Below, piece by piece: positions 6,565 through 14,125 of a stretch of 18,472 bases of DNA (within the stretch, counting starts at the first letter, position 1; every line of letters begins with the position of its first letter). The position numbers and the translations under genes were made by a program. Source of the DNA: an uncultured bacterium (GTDB lineage Bacteria > Desulfobacterota > Desulfobulbia > Desulfobulbales > Desulfobulbaceae); assembly GCA_903842475.1 (NCBI GenBank), contig CAIMMA010000425.1, positions 1 to 18,472 on the forward strand, read 5' to 3'. A model generated the notes under the pieces. The model worked only from the letters and a program-made list of their open reading frames with translations. It did not search any database and was not told the origin of the DNA.

Positions 6565-8419
6565 GGTCCTCCGGGTGGAGCTGTGCATGGATTTGCCGCG
6601 CCAGTTCCTGGCCGATGCCGGGCACGGCGGCCAGATCCTCAACTCCGGCCTCCTGGACCCGTTTGAAGCTGCCGAGGATTTGCAGCAGCCGCTTTTTGGG
6701 CAAGGGGCCGATCCCCTCGATCCGGTCGAGTTGGGAATGCAATTGCTCCTTGCCGCGCAGTTTGCGGTGCAAGGTGATGCCGAAGCGGTGGGCCTCGTCG
6801 CGGATGCGCATCAGGTAGAGCAGCACCGGTGAATGCACCGGCAGCAGGATCGGATTTTTGCGTCCCGGCCGGAAGAGCTTTTCCCCTTCCTCGGCTTTTT
6901 CCTTGGCAATGGCTGCCAGGTCGACGGTTTCCAGGAGGTTGAAGCGGGAGAGTACCTCAACGGCTACCTGCAGCTGGCCTTTGCCGCCATCGAGCAGCAG
7001 CAGGTCGGGGAGATTGCCGGTTTCGACCCCTTTGGCCATGCGCCGTTCCAAAACCTCGCGCATCATCGCATAATCGTCCGGGGTATCCTGCAATTGTATC
7101 CGGTAATGGCGGAACAGCTTGACCGTCTTTTCGCCGCGGACATAACAGACCAGCGAGCCCACCGCCTGCTTGCCCATGAGGTTGGAGATGTCGAGGCATT
7201 CGATGGTCTCCGGCCGGTTGACCAGCCGCAGCTTTCCCTGCAGGGCCACGGCCAGAGTCTCCCAGGACTCGATCTTTTTAGCCGCTTCGGAGAAAATCTG
7301 GGCGGCGTTGGCGGTCGCCATCTGCATCAAGTGCATCCGTTTGCCGCGCTGGGGGGCAGCCAGGGTTACCGGGCCATCGCGCAGTTCGGTCAGGTGTTCG
7401 GCGATCAGCTCCTGGTCTTCAATTGCAAAGGGCAGCAGCAGTTCGCGGGGGGGCTGGCGCTCGCTCGAATAGTAGAGCAGGATGGTCTGGGCCAGCAGGT
7501 GCTCGTCTTCGCCCAGGGGATCGGCCAGGAAAAAGGTCTGGGCCCCGGTGATCATGCCGCCCCGGACAAAGAGCAGGGCCACGCCCACCGAGGCGTCCTG
7601 GCGGTGGATGCCGAAGACGTCCTGGTTTCGGTGGTGTTCGGCGACGATGGCCTGGTGTTCGGTGGTCTTGGTCAAGGCGCGGAGCTGGTCACGGTACAGG
7701 GCTGCCTGCTCAAAGGCCAGCTCCGCCGAGGCCTGCGCCATTTTTTCATGTAATTCGCGGATCACCTCGGTGACCTTACCCTCGAGGATGAGCAGGACAT
7801 TGGCCACCATCCGCTGATAGTCCTCGGTATTGATCTTGCCGGCGCAGGGGGCGAGGCAGCGGCCCATCTGGAAATTGAGGCAGGGCCGCTGACGTTCGCG
7901 CACCGTCTTGCAACGCCGCAGGGGGAACTGGGCGTAGAGCAGCTGCAGCGTGATCCGCATGGCGGTGCCCGAGGAATAGGGGCCGAAATAGCGGTTGCCG
8001 TCGCGCAGCCGTTTGCGGGTGACCACGATGCGCGGCCAGGTGTCCCGGGTGGTCACCTTGATCAGCGGATAGTTCTTGTCGTCGCGGAGGATGACGTTGT
8101 AACGCGGCCGATGCTGTTTGATCAGCGAGGCTTCGAGGATCAGGGCCTCTTTTTCGGTGGTGGTGAGGATGGTCTCCACCCGCTGCACCTGCGAGAGCAT
8201 GACCGCGGTTTTGGAGTGCACCGGGCCGGTGAAATGGGCGTACTGGCTGAGGCGCTTGCGCAGGTCGCGGGCCTTGCCCACATAAAGCACCTGCTGCTTG
8301 GCCAGCATCTGGTAGACGCCCGGTCCGTGGCTGACGGTGGCGAGGAATTCGGCGGACAGCGGGGAGGGGCTGTCCGGAGAAGCAACCGGCTTCTCAGGGT
8401 TTGATGTAGGCGTAGCCAT
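6551..8419 (-). CDS. uvrC: UvrABC nucleotide excision repair endonuclease subunit UvrC
   Basis: A full-length 622-residue UvrC, the subunit that cuts damaged DNA on both sides of a lesion after UvrA/UvrB loading. The N-terminal GIY-YIG nuclease domain (3' incision) has GVYQML and VLYVGKARDLRKRL at about 34-57. Four cysteines (C170, C180, C188, C192) match the iron-sulfur site known in UvrC. The UVR helical hairpin that contacts UvrB is at about 213-250. The RNase H-like domain (5' incision) has ECLDIS (D410), LLLLDGG (D477) and DEAHRF (H544). Tandem helix-hairpin-helix motifs are at about 567-612. The start overlaps the DsrE-like gene by 26 bases and the stop overlaps the BFD-like gene by 14, so translation is probably coupled along the operon. 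Nothing essential is missing. Confidence 0.97.
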   Translation of the reverse strand: MATPTSNPEKPVASPDSPSPLSAEFLATVSHGPGVYQMLAKQQVLYVGKARDLRKRLSQYAHFTGPVHSKTAVMLSQVQRVETILTTTEKEALILEASLIKQHRPRYNVILRDDKNYPLIKVTTRDTWPRIVVTRKRLRDGNRYFGPYSSGTAMRITLQLLYAQFPLRRCKTVRERQRPCLNFQMGRCLAPCAGKINTEDYQRMVANVLLILEGKVTEVIRELHEKMAQASAELAFEQAALYRDQLRALTKTTEHQAIVAEHHRNQDVFGIHRQDASVGVALLFVRGGMITGAQTFFLADPLGEDEHLLAQTILLYYSSERQPPRELLLPFAIEDQELIAEHLTELRDGPVTLAAPQRGKRMHLMQMATANAAQIFSEAAKKIESWETLAVALQGKLRLVNRPETIECLDISNLMGKQAVGSLVCYVRGEKTVKLFRHYRIQLQDTPDDYAMMREVLERRMAKGVETGNLPDLLLLDGGKGQLQVAVEVLSRFNLLETVDLAAIAKEKAEEGEKLFRPGRKNPILLPVHSPVLLYLMRIRDEAHRFGITLHRKLRGKEQLHSQLDRIEGIGPLPKKRLLQILGSFKRVQEAGVEDLAAVPGIGQELARQIHAQLHPEDHATG

Positions 8420-8744
8420 CCTGCTGCAGCTCGATCAAGGCCACCACCCCGGCCGGGATGATTTCAAGCCCTTCAATCAGATCGTCAGGGTCAATGTTGA
8501 AGCGGTTCAGCGCGTTGCGGCAGACCTTGAACGAGACCCTGGCCTGCTGGAGCTGCCAGATTTCTTCCAGGAAGGGCGAGCATTCCTCGGTTTGCAGCAG
8601 GGTGACGGCCGGACCGTTGAAGACCATAATCAGGTCGTAATGGCGCTCCGGAATGGCCCGGAGGAGATTGCCGACATTGGCCAGGGCCAAGGCGAAAATC
8701 TGGCTGTCGTTGAGGTCAACGTGAAAAACGGCTCGGTAGATCAT
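8394..8744 (-). CDS. DsrE/DsrF-like sulfur-relay family protein
   Basis: A 116-residue cytoplasmic protein with the alternating strand-helix layout of the DsrE/YchN fold. VFHVDLND at the N-terminus, LIMVFNGPAV (38-47) and FKVCRNAL (72-79) with C75 match the single-domain DsrE-like group (COG1416 type). GLEIIPAGVVALIELQQDGYAYI (about 92-114, given in part) is the typical C-terminal strand-helix. In sulfur-relay members the cysteine corresponding to C75 carries persulfide; members outside dsr or tus operons mostly have no proven role. Its ATG overlaps the ABC ATPase stop (ATGA) and its end overlaps uvrC by 26 bases. No dsrABC or tusBCD genes are near, so a role in dissimilatory sulfur metabolism should not be assumed. 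Confidence 0.82.
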   Translation of the reverse strand: MIYRAVFHVDLNDSQIFALALANVGNLLRAIPERHYDLIMVFNGPAVTLLQTEECSPFLEEIWQLQQARVSFKVCRNALNRFNIDPDDLIEGLEIIPAGVVALIELQQDGYAYIKP

Positions 8745-10387
8745 GCGGGATGCTCCATGCGTTCGGTAGCGTCAAAGGCGGCTGCAAACAGCCGACGGGT
8801 GTAGTCCTGTTGCGGATCGGCAAAGATGGCGGCCGCCGGTCCGCTCTCCACGATTCGACCGTGGCGCATGACCGCCAGTTGATCGGCGAGCGAACGCACC
8901 ACCCGCAGGTCGTGGGTGATGAAGATGTAGGTGAGCTGAAAGCGTTCCTGCAGGTCGCGCAGCAGTTCGATGATCTGTTTCTGGATGGTCATGTCAAGCG
9001 CGCTGGTGGGCTCGTCCAGGATCAGCAGTTTGGGGCGGAGGATAATGGCGCGGGCAATGGCGATCCGCTGGCGCTGGCCGCCGGAGAATTCGTGGGGGAA
9101 CCGGCCGGCCGTGGAGGGATCGAGTTCGACATCGACCAAGGCCTGTTCCACCAGGGCCTGCCGCTCCGCTTTGGTGCCGCCGAGCCCGTGGACCTGTAAA
9201 CCTTCGGCGATGATCTGTTCCACGGTCATTCGGGGCGACAGGGACGAAAAAGGATCCTGGAAAACGATCTGCAGTTCCTTGCGCAGTGGCCGGAAGCGGG
9301 TGTTGGTGAGCTCGGAAAGGCAGTGGGCTTCGGTGCCGGGGTAATACCAGACTTTGCCTTCGTAGCGGGTCAGGCCGAGCAGGCACAGGGCCAGGGTCGA
9401 TTTGCCGGAGCCGGATTCGCCGACCAGGCCGAGCGTCGTCCCCTGGTTGAGGCTGAGGCTGACCTGATCCACCGCCTTGACCACGGTCTGGGTTCGTCGT
9501 CGGAAACCGGTCCACGCCGATTTCATCGTAAAGGCGCAGGTGAGCCCCTGCAATTCGATCAGTTTCGGCCCGCCCGTCCGGGTCGGCTGGATGGTACTGG
9601 GCACGGACGCCAGCAACCGCTTGGTGTACTCCTCGACGGGGTCGGCGAAGAGCCGGGCCATGGTGTTCTGTTCGATGATTCGCCCCTGGTGCATGATCGA
9701 GACGGTGTCGGCGATCTTACGGACCATGGGCAGGTCGTGGGTGATGAGCAGCACCGCCATCCCGTATTCGGCTTGAATATCTTGGATGAGCTGGAGGATC
9801 TGATCCTGGATGGTGACATCGAGGGCGGTGGTCGGTTCGTCGGCGATCAGCAGCTGCGGCCGGCAGGCCAGGGCCATGGCGATGATCACCCGCTGGCGCT
9901 GCCCGCCGGAGAGTTGATGGGGATAGCAGTTGATCCGGTATTCCGGGTTGTCGATCCCGGTCCGCACCAGCAGCTGCAGGGCCCGCTCATGGGCCCGGGC
10001 CTTGGTCAGTCCCTGGTGAAGCAGGAGCGGCTCCATCAGCTGGTTGCCGATGGTGTAGACCGGATTGAGCGAGGTCATCGGTTCCTGAAAAATCATGGCA
10101 ATGCGGTTGCCGCGGATGGCCCGGATCTCCCGTGTGTCCAGGGTGGTGATCTCCTGGCCGGCAAAGACGATCGAGCCGGAGCTTTTCACCCGGTTGGTTG
10201 CTTCGAGCAAACGGAGGATCGAGAGCGCGGTCACCGATTTGCCGGAGCCGGATTCGCCGACCAGGGCATGGGTCTCGCCCGGTTCGATCCGCAGGTTGAT
10301 CTCCCGCAGCACCGGAGGCGGGGTGTCCTCCTGGTCGTGGGCAAGGAAGGTCAGGGAAAAGTTGTCGATGTGCAGCAAAGGGGCCAT
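8741..10387 (-). CDS. Two-domain peptide-type ABC transporter ATPase (YejF-like)
   Basis: A 548-residue protein made of two complete nucleotide-binding domains of the oligopeptide/dipeptide/nickel class, like YejF or fused DppD-DppF. Domain 1 has Walker A GESGSGKS (44-51), LSGGQ (159-163) and Walker B LLIADEP (179-185). Domain 2 has GESGSGKS (323-330), FSGGQ (434-438) and LLILDEP (454-460). Both switch histidines (ITHD) are present, and both domains have the oligopeptide-type C-terminal extension (YTKRLL, YTRRLF). All ATPase residues are intact. No permease or binding-protein gene for this class adjoins it; it heads the uvrC operon instead. Its membrane partners (YejA/B/E-like) must be encoded elsewhere, or it serves several transporters. 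No strong ribosome site is visible before the ATG at 10387. Confidence 0.9.
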   Translation of the reverse strand: MAPLLHIDNFSLTFLAHDQEDTPPPVLREINLRIEPGETHALVGESGSGKSVTALSILRLLEATNRVKSSGSIVFAGQEITTLDTREIRAIRGNRIAMIFQEPMTSLNPVYTIGNQLMEPLLLHQGLTKARAHERALQLLVRTGIDNPEYRINCYPHQLSGGQRQRVIIAMALACRPQLLIADEPTTALDVTIQDQILQLIQDIQAEYGMAVLLITHDLPMVRKIADTVSIMHQGRIIEQNTMARLFADPVEEYTKRLLASVPSTIQPTRTGGPKLIELQGLTCAFTMKSAWTGFRRRTQTVVKAVDQVSLSLNQGTTLGLVGESGSGKSTLALCLLGLTRYEGKVWYYPGTEAHCLSELTNTRFRPLRKELQIVFQDPFSSLSPRMTVEQIIAEGLQVHGLGGTKAERQALVEQALVDVELDPSTAGRFPHEFSGGQRQRIAIARAIILRPKLLILDEPTSALDMTIQKQIIELLRDLQERFQLTYIFITHDLRVVRSLADQLAVMRHGRIVESGPAAAIFADPQQDYTRRLFAAAFDATERMEHPA

Positions 10388-10419
10388 GGGTGTCCGTCAA
10401 AGGAAGGAATAATGGCGCT

Positions 10420-10448
10420 AATCTACCCCAGGGGCGGCGGGAGGGCAA
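10420..10448 (-). promoter_or_regulatory. Possible sigma-70 promoter of the minus-strand uvrC operon
   Basis: On the minus strand, TTGCCC (10448-10443) and TAGATT (10425-10420) are separated by 17 bases, about 33 bases before the ATPase start. Each hexamer matches the consensus at four of six positions. The position is right for the operon promoter, but the match is ordinary in GC-rich DNA. Confidence 0.3.
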
Positions 10449-10504
10449 CAGGAAGATAGCGGTGGTGGGCTGCGACGGTTATCCGCACTCTCGGGAATAA
10501 GGTC

Positions 10505-10532
10505 TTGAAAAGATGGAGAGAGTGAGTATAAA
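10505..10532 (+). promoter_or_regulatory. Sigma-70-type promoter of the amino-acid ABC transporter operon
   Basis: TTGAAA (10505-10510) and TATAAA (10527-10532) are 16 bases apart on the plus strand, one of the best sigma-70 matches in the window. Transcription would start near 10540. This rules out the upstream ATG at 10513, which lies inside the promoter, and supports the GTG at 10558 or the ATG at 10660 as permease start. Confidence 0.5.
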
Positions 10533-10557
10533 CTCAGGTGGGTCCGAGGGCAGGGGA

Positions 10558-11451
10558 GTGGCCACCATTTCCCGGCCGATCCCTGCGGAGCAGGCAGCGG
10601 AAGTGCAACCCGCTGAAATCCTCGTTTTCCCCGAAACCTTAACGCAAGCCGCCGATACCATGCGTACCCGCGCCACTGTTGTTGTCCAGATTAGGGATTG
10701 GCTCGGTTTCGGCCTGACCGTTGCCGCGGTGCTGCTGCTGATCCTGCGGGGCAGCGAGCAGCTTGGCTACCGCTGGCACTGGCGGCAGGTTCCGCGTTAT
10801 TTATACACCTTGATCGATGGACAATTCCTGCCGGGGCCGCTCCTCAAAGGGCTGGCGCTGACCCTGGAGATCACGGCCCTGAGCCTGGTGCTGGCCGGCG
10901 TCCTCGGCCTGATCACGGCGCTGCTGCGCCTCTCTTCCTCCATGATTGGCCGATGGTTGGCCAGGGTCTATTTGGAATCGATCCGCAACACCCCGCTGCT
11001 GGTCCAGCTCTTTTTTCTCTATTTTGTGATGGCTCCGATTTTCGATATCGGTCGAACCGCCACCGCTGTCGTGGCGCTGAGCTTATTCGAAGGGGCCTAC
11101 GCCTCCGAGATTTTCCGGGCCGGTATCGAATCCATCGACCGCGGCCAGTGGGAGGCGTGCCACAGCCTGGGGTTGAGCCGGGCGCAGAGCTATGGCCGGG
11201 TGATTTTGCCCCAGGCCCTGCGCCGCATCCTGCCGCCGCTGACCAGTCAGGCGGTCTCCCTGATCAAGGATTCCGCCCTGGTCAGCACCATCGCGGTCTA
11301 CGACCTCACCATGGAGGGGCGGACCATCATCGCCGAGACCTTTCTTACTTTTGAGATCTGGCTGGTGGTGGCTGCTCTCTATCTGGTGCTCACCCTGACC
11401 CTGTCGGCCGTGGCGAGTCATTTGGAACGCCGTTACTCCCGGATTGCCTGA
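10558..11451 (+). CDS. Polar amino-acid ABC transporter permease (HisM/GlnP family)
   Basis: A 297-residue inner-membrane protein from GTG 10558. That GTG has GAGG eight bases upstream and follows the predicted promoter, but the ATG at 10660 (263 residues, closer to the usual start relative to the first membrane helix) is equally possible. A first membrane helix (about 49-64) is followed by a periplasmic loop, then LLKGLALTLEIT, the typical opening of the His/Glu/Gln-type permease domain. LESIRNTPLLVQLFF is a family signature. The EAA loop that docks on the ATPase runs from SEIFRAGIES to LGLSRAQSYG, ending in ILPQALRRILPPL. It probably pairs with the second permease (13132-14013) as a heterodimer. 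The stop codon is directly followed by the ATPase start codon. Confidence 0.9.
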   Translation: MATISRPIPAEQAAEVQPAEILVFPETLTQAADTMRTRATVVVQIRDWLGFGLTVAAVLLLILRGSEQLGYRWHWRQVPRYLYTLIDGQFLPGPLLKGLALTLEITALSLVLAGVLGLITALLRLSSSMIGRWLARVYLESIRNTPLLVQLFFLYFVMAPIFDIGRTATAVVALSLFEGAYASEIFRAGIESIDRGQWEACHSLGLSRAQSYGRVILPQALRRILPPLTSQAVSLIKDSALVSTIAVYDLTMEGRTIIAETFLTFEIWLVVAALYLVLTLTLSAVASHLERRYSRIA

Positions 11452-12222
11452 ATGGAACCTGTCGGTACAAAGAAAAAAATCGATCGGGACGAGACGATCA
11501 TTGTCGCCGAGCATCTGGTCAAGATTTTCCCCGGCCCGGTCCCGGCGCTTGACGATTTCTCGCTTCGGGTCAAGCGGGGTGAGGTCCTGGTGGTCATCGG
11601 CCCTTCGGGTTCGGGCAAGTCGACCCTGCTCCGCTGCCTCAACGGCCTGGAGACCATCGATGCCGGCACCATCGTCATCGATGCCATTCCCCTTGACCAC
11701 CGCGAGAGCAACCGATTGGCCATCCGGCGTGAAGTCGGCATGGTGTTTCAATCCTTCAACCTTTTTCCCCATCTCACGGTCCTGGAAAACATTAATCTGG
11801 CCCAGTGTCTGGTCCGCAGGAAAAGCAAACCGGAAGCGACCAGGACCACCCGGGCGTTGCTGGCCAAGGTGGGGCTGGAGGAGAAGATCTTCCAGTATCC
11901 CGATACCCTCTCCGGCGGGCAGCAGCAGCGGGTGGCCATTGCCCGGGCGCTCGCCCTGCAGCCCAAGGTGATGCTGTTTGACGAGGCCACCAGTGCGCTC
12001 GACCCGGAGATGATCGGCGAAGTTCTTGCGGTCATGCGTACCCTGGCCGATGAAGGCATGACTATGGTGGTGGTCACCCATGAAATGGGCTTTGCCCGGG
12101 AAGTGAGTGACCGGGTGGTGCTGATGGAGGCGGGACGACTGGTGGAGGAGGGCGCCACCGCAGTGTTCTTCGGTCAGCCTGCCCAGGAACGGACCCGGGA
12201 GTTTTTACGGCAGATTCTCTGA
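11452..12222 (+). CDS. Polar amino-acid ABC transporter ATP-binding protein (GlnQ/HisP family)
   Basis: A 256-residue cytoplasmic ATPase that powers amino-acid uptake. Walker A is GPSGSGKST (50-58), the Q-loop is VFQSFNLFPHLTVLEN (98-113), the signature is LSGGQQQR (153-160), Walker B is VMLFDEATSALDP (173-185) and the switch histidine is H210 in VVTHEMGFA. The NLFPH and THEMGFA segments are characteristic of the polar amino-acid subfamily. A 20-residue leader before the domain is longer than usual. Its ATG directly follows the stop of the permease gene with no spacer, so translation is probably coupled. The specificity of the system lies in the binding protein, not here. Confidence 0.94.
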   Translation: MEPVGTKKKIDRDETIIVAEHLVKIFPGPVPALDDFSLRVKRGEVLVVIGPSGSGKSTLLRCLNGLETIDAGTIVIDAIPLDHRESNRLAIRREVGMVFQSFNLFPHLTVLENINLAQCLVRRKSKPEATRTTRALLAKVGLEEKIFQYPDTLSGGQQQRVAIARALALQPKVMLFDEATSALDPEMIGEVLAVMRTLADEGMTMVVVTHEMGFAREVSDRVVLMEAGRLVEEGATAVFFGQPAQERTREFLRQIL

Positions 12223-12274
12223 GGGGGCGGCTGGATATGTTGCGGTCTCTTGGATGGTACTAAAGGAGGATATC

Positions 12275-13099
12275 ATGCAATCAAAAGGTATAGGTCACCT
12301 GTTCGCCTGCATTTTCGTGCTGTTGGCGCTCACGGGTACGTCCCGGGCCGGCGAAACCCAGCAGAAGCTGGTGACCGAAAGCGCCATCGAACAGATTGTC
12401 CAGCGCGGCACCCTCCGGGTGGGCATGGATGTGTTTGTGCCCTGGGCGATGAAGGATAAAAAGGGCGAGCTGATCGGTTTTGAGATCGATGTTGCTCGAC
12501 AGCTGGCCAAAGACATGGGGCTCAAGGTCGAATTCGTGCCCACCAAGTGGTCCGGGATCATTCCTTCGTTGATTGCCGGAAAGTTCGATGTGATTATCGG
12601 CGGCATGACGGTCACCGCCGAGCGCAACATGAAGATCAACTTCACCAATCCCTACTACCATACCGGCCAGGGACTGCTGGCCAGTAGGAAATTGACCGAA
12701 GGGTTGGCCCTCGATGATTTTAACCGACCCGAGATCACCCTGGCCGCCCGCCTGGGCTCGACTGCCGCCCTGGCCGCCAGGGAGCGCTTCCCCAGAGCGA
12801 CCCTGCGGCTCTTTGACGACGAGCCGGCGGCTGTCCAGGAGGTGAAAAACGGACGAGTCCATGCCCTGGTCGCCGGTCAACCGTTGCCGGCCCATATCGC
12901 CGCCACTGCTCCTGAGACCCTTAAGACCTATCCCGACCAGCTGATGAAAGAGCCGATCTGTTTCGGCATCCGCAAGGGTGATGTCGATACCCTCAACTTC
13001 TTTAACAACTGGATCGAGGTCGTTACAAGCAAGGGCTGGATCGACGAGCGCTATCGCTACTGGTTTACATCCACCGAATGGCAGGCGCTGGTGCAATGA
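12275..13099 (+). CDS. Amino-acid ABC transporter periplasmic binding protein (SBP family 3)
   Basis: A 274-residue protein. The ATG at 12275 is chosen because AAAGGAGGA lies at ideal distance and a signal peptide begins there (hydrophobic core about 8-20, likely cleavage after TSRA). The mature protein opens with the family pattern GTLRVGMDVFVPWA (45-58), then GFEIDVARQLA, KWSGIIPSL (91-99) and the ligand-contacting segment GGMTVTAERNMKINF (109-123), whose T-x-x-R arginine normally binds the ligand carboxylate. There is no lipobox, so it should be free in the periplasm. The excellent ribosome site fits the need for excess binding protein. Glutamate, glutamine or another polar amino acid is likely; the exact ligand cannot be read from sequence. 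Confidence 0.92.
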   Translation: MQSKGIGHLFACIFVLLALTGTSRAGETQQKLVTESAIEQIVQRGTLRVGMDVFVPWAMKDKKGELIGFEIDVARQLAKDMGLKVEFVPTKWSGIIPSLIAGKFDVIIGGMTVTAERNMKINFTNPYYHTGQGLLASRKLTEGLALDDFNRPEITLAARLGSTAALAARERFPRATLRLFDDEPAAVQEVKNGRVHALVAGQPLPAHIAATAPETLKTYPDQLMKEPICFGIRKGDVDTLNFFNNWIEVVTSKGWIDERYRYWFTSTEWQALVQ

Positions 13100-13131
13100 G
13101 TCCTGGCAACACCCGAATACCGGGCTGAGCG

Positions 13132-14013
13132 ATGGTGTCCCGCCGCCGCCCTGTCCAACCGCTTGATGCCTTCCTGCTGGCCCTGCTGCTCGGAGCCGCC
13201 GGTTGGATAATCTATCGGATTACTGTCCATCTTGATTACAACTGGAATTGGTCGGTGCTCCCCCAGTTCCTTTTCCGTTACGACCGGGAAACCGACCGAT
13301 GGGTTGCCAACTACCTGATCCATGGGCTGCTGACCACGGTGCGGCTGAGTCTGTGGGCCAGCCTGCTGGCCTTGATGCTCGGCGTGTTGCTGGCTCTGGC
13401 CCGCACCGGCCGGAGCCTCTACGGTCGGCTGGTGGCCACCGCTTCGATCGAGTTGATGCGCAACCTGCCGCCGCTGGTGCTTATTTTCCTCTTTTATTTC
13501 TTCCTGGCCGATCAGCTGCTGCCGCTGCTGCATCTGGATACCCTGGCAACGCGGATTTCGCCCTTCTGGAAACAGTTGTTGCCCCTGGTGCTGGCTCCGC
13601 CGGAGCAGCTCTCCGCCTTTTGCTCCGCCTTGATCACCCTGGCGGTTTTTGAGAGCGCCTATGTGGCCGAGATCCTCCGGTCCGGGATCGAGTCCATCGG
13701 TCAGCCCCAGCGGGATGCGGCCGCAGCTCTGGGGCTGACGCATAGCCAGAGCCTTCGTCATATCGTTCTGCCCCAGGCGATTCGGCGGGTTCTGCCGCCG
13801 CTGGCCGGACAGGGGATTTCTTTGATCAAGGATTCGGCCATTGTCTCGGTGATCTCGATCCAGGAACTGACCTACCAGGGCACCCAGCTGATGGCCTCGA
13901 CCTATCTGACCATCGAGGTCTGGCTGACCATTGCCGCGCTCTATTTTCTGCTGACCTTTCCCTGTTCGCTGGCCGTGGACCGGTTGGATCGACGCTTGAA
14001 TCGGAAACAATGA
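13132..14013 (+). CDS. Polar amino-acid ABC transporter permease, second subunit
   Basis: A 293-residue inner-membrane protein. The first helix is at about 13-30, then comes a loop, then LIHGLLTTVRLSLWAS, the start of the conserved permease domain. ELMRNLPPLVLIFLFYF (107-123) and the EAA loop (AEILRSGIES to LGLTHSQSL, about 179-208) followed by VLPQAIRRVLPPL match the HisM/GlnP family. The insertion around 130-165 between membrane helices is longer than in its partner, so the two permeases are not recent duplicates and probably form a heterodimer. It starts 32 bases after the binding-protein gene, with only a weak ribosome site. It is the last gene of the transporter operon; no obvious terminator follows. 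Confidence 0.9.
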   Translation: MVSRRRPVQPLDAFLLALLLGAAGWIIYRITVHLDYNWNWSVLPQFLFRYDRETDRWVANYLIHGLLTTVRLSLWASLLALMLGVLLALARTGRSLYGRLVATASIELMRNLPPLVLIFLFYFFLADQLLPLLHLDTLATRISPFWKQLLPLVLAPPEQLSAFCSALITLAVFESAYVAEILRSGIESIGQPQRDAAAALGLTHSQSLRHIVLPQAIRRVLPPLAGQGISLIKDSAIVSVISIQELTYQGTQLMASTYLTIEVWLTIAALYFLLTFPCSLAVDRLDRRLNRKQ

Positions 14014-14058
14014 AAAAATGATCCGGCGCGCTTGCGGCTCTTTGGGGAACGCGTTACC

Positions 14059-14075
14059 TTGGCAAGGTTGCTGCC
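14059..14075 (+). promoter_or_regulatory. Sigma-54-like promoter element upstream of the M48 protease/nikR pair
   Basis: TTGGCAAG followed by CTGCC places the invariant GG (14061-14062) and GC (14073-14074) with exactly 10 bases between them, as in -24/-12 promoters. Three less critical positions deviate from the TTGGCACG...TTGCW consensus. A transcript would start near 14086, 40 bases before the protease ATG. A weak sigma-70 alternative (TTCAAT 14085-14090, TAAAAT 14108-14113, spacing 17) overlaps. No NikR-type operator was seen. Confidence 0.27.
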
Positions 14076-14125
14076 GCGGCTCAATTCAATGGTCGTTTAT
14101 TACTGTTTAAAATCCGGAATTACCT

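Noticed and set aside
8394..8744. Reading the DsrE-like gene as evidence for a dissimilatory sulfur operon
   Set aside because: No dsrAB, dsrC or tus genes adjoin it; single DsrE-like proteins are widespread outside sulfur metabolism.
9323..10459. Plus-strand frame of about 380 codons opposite the YejF-like ATPase
   Set aside because: The minus strand has two complete ABC ATPase domains; the antisense translation is Gly/Asp/His-rich noise.
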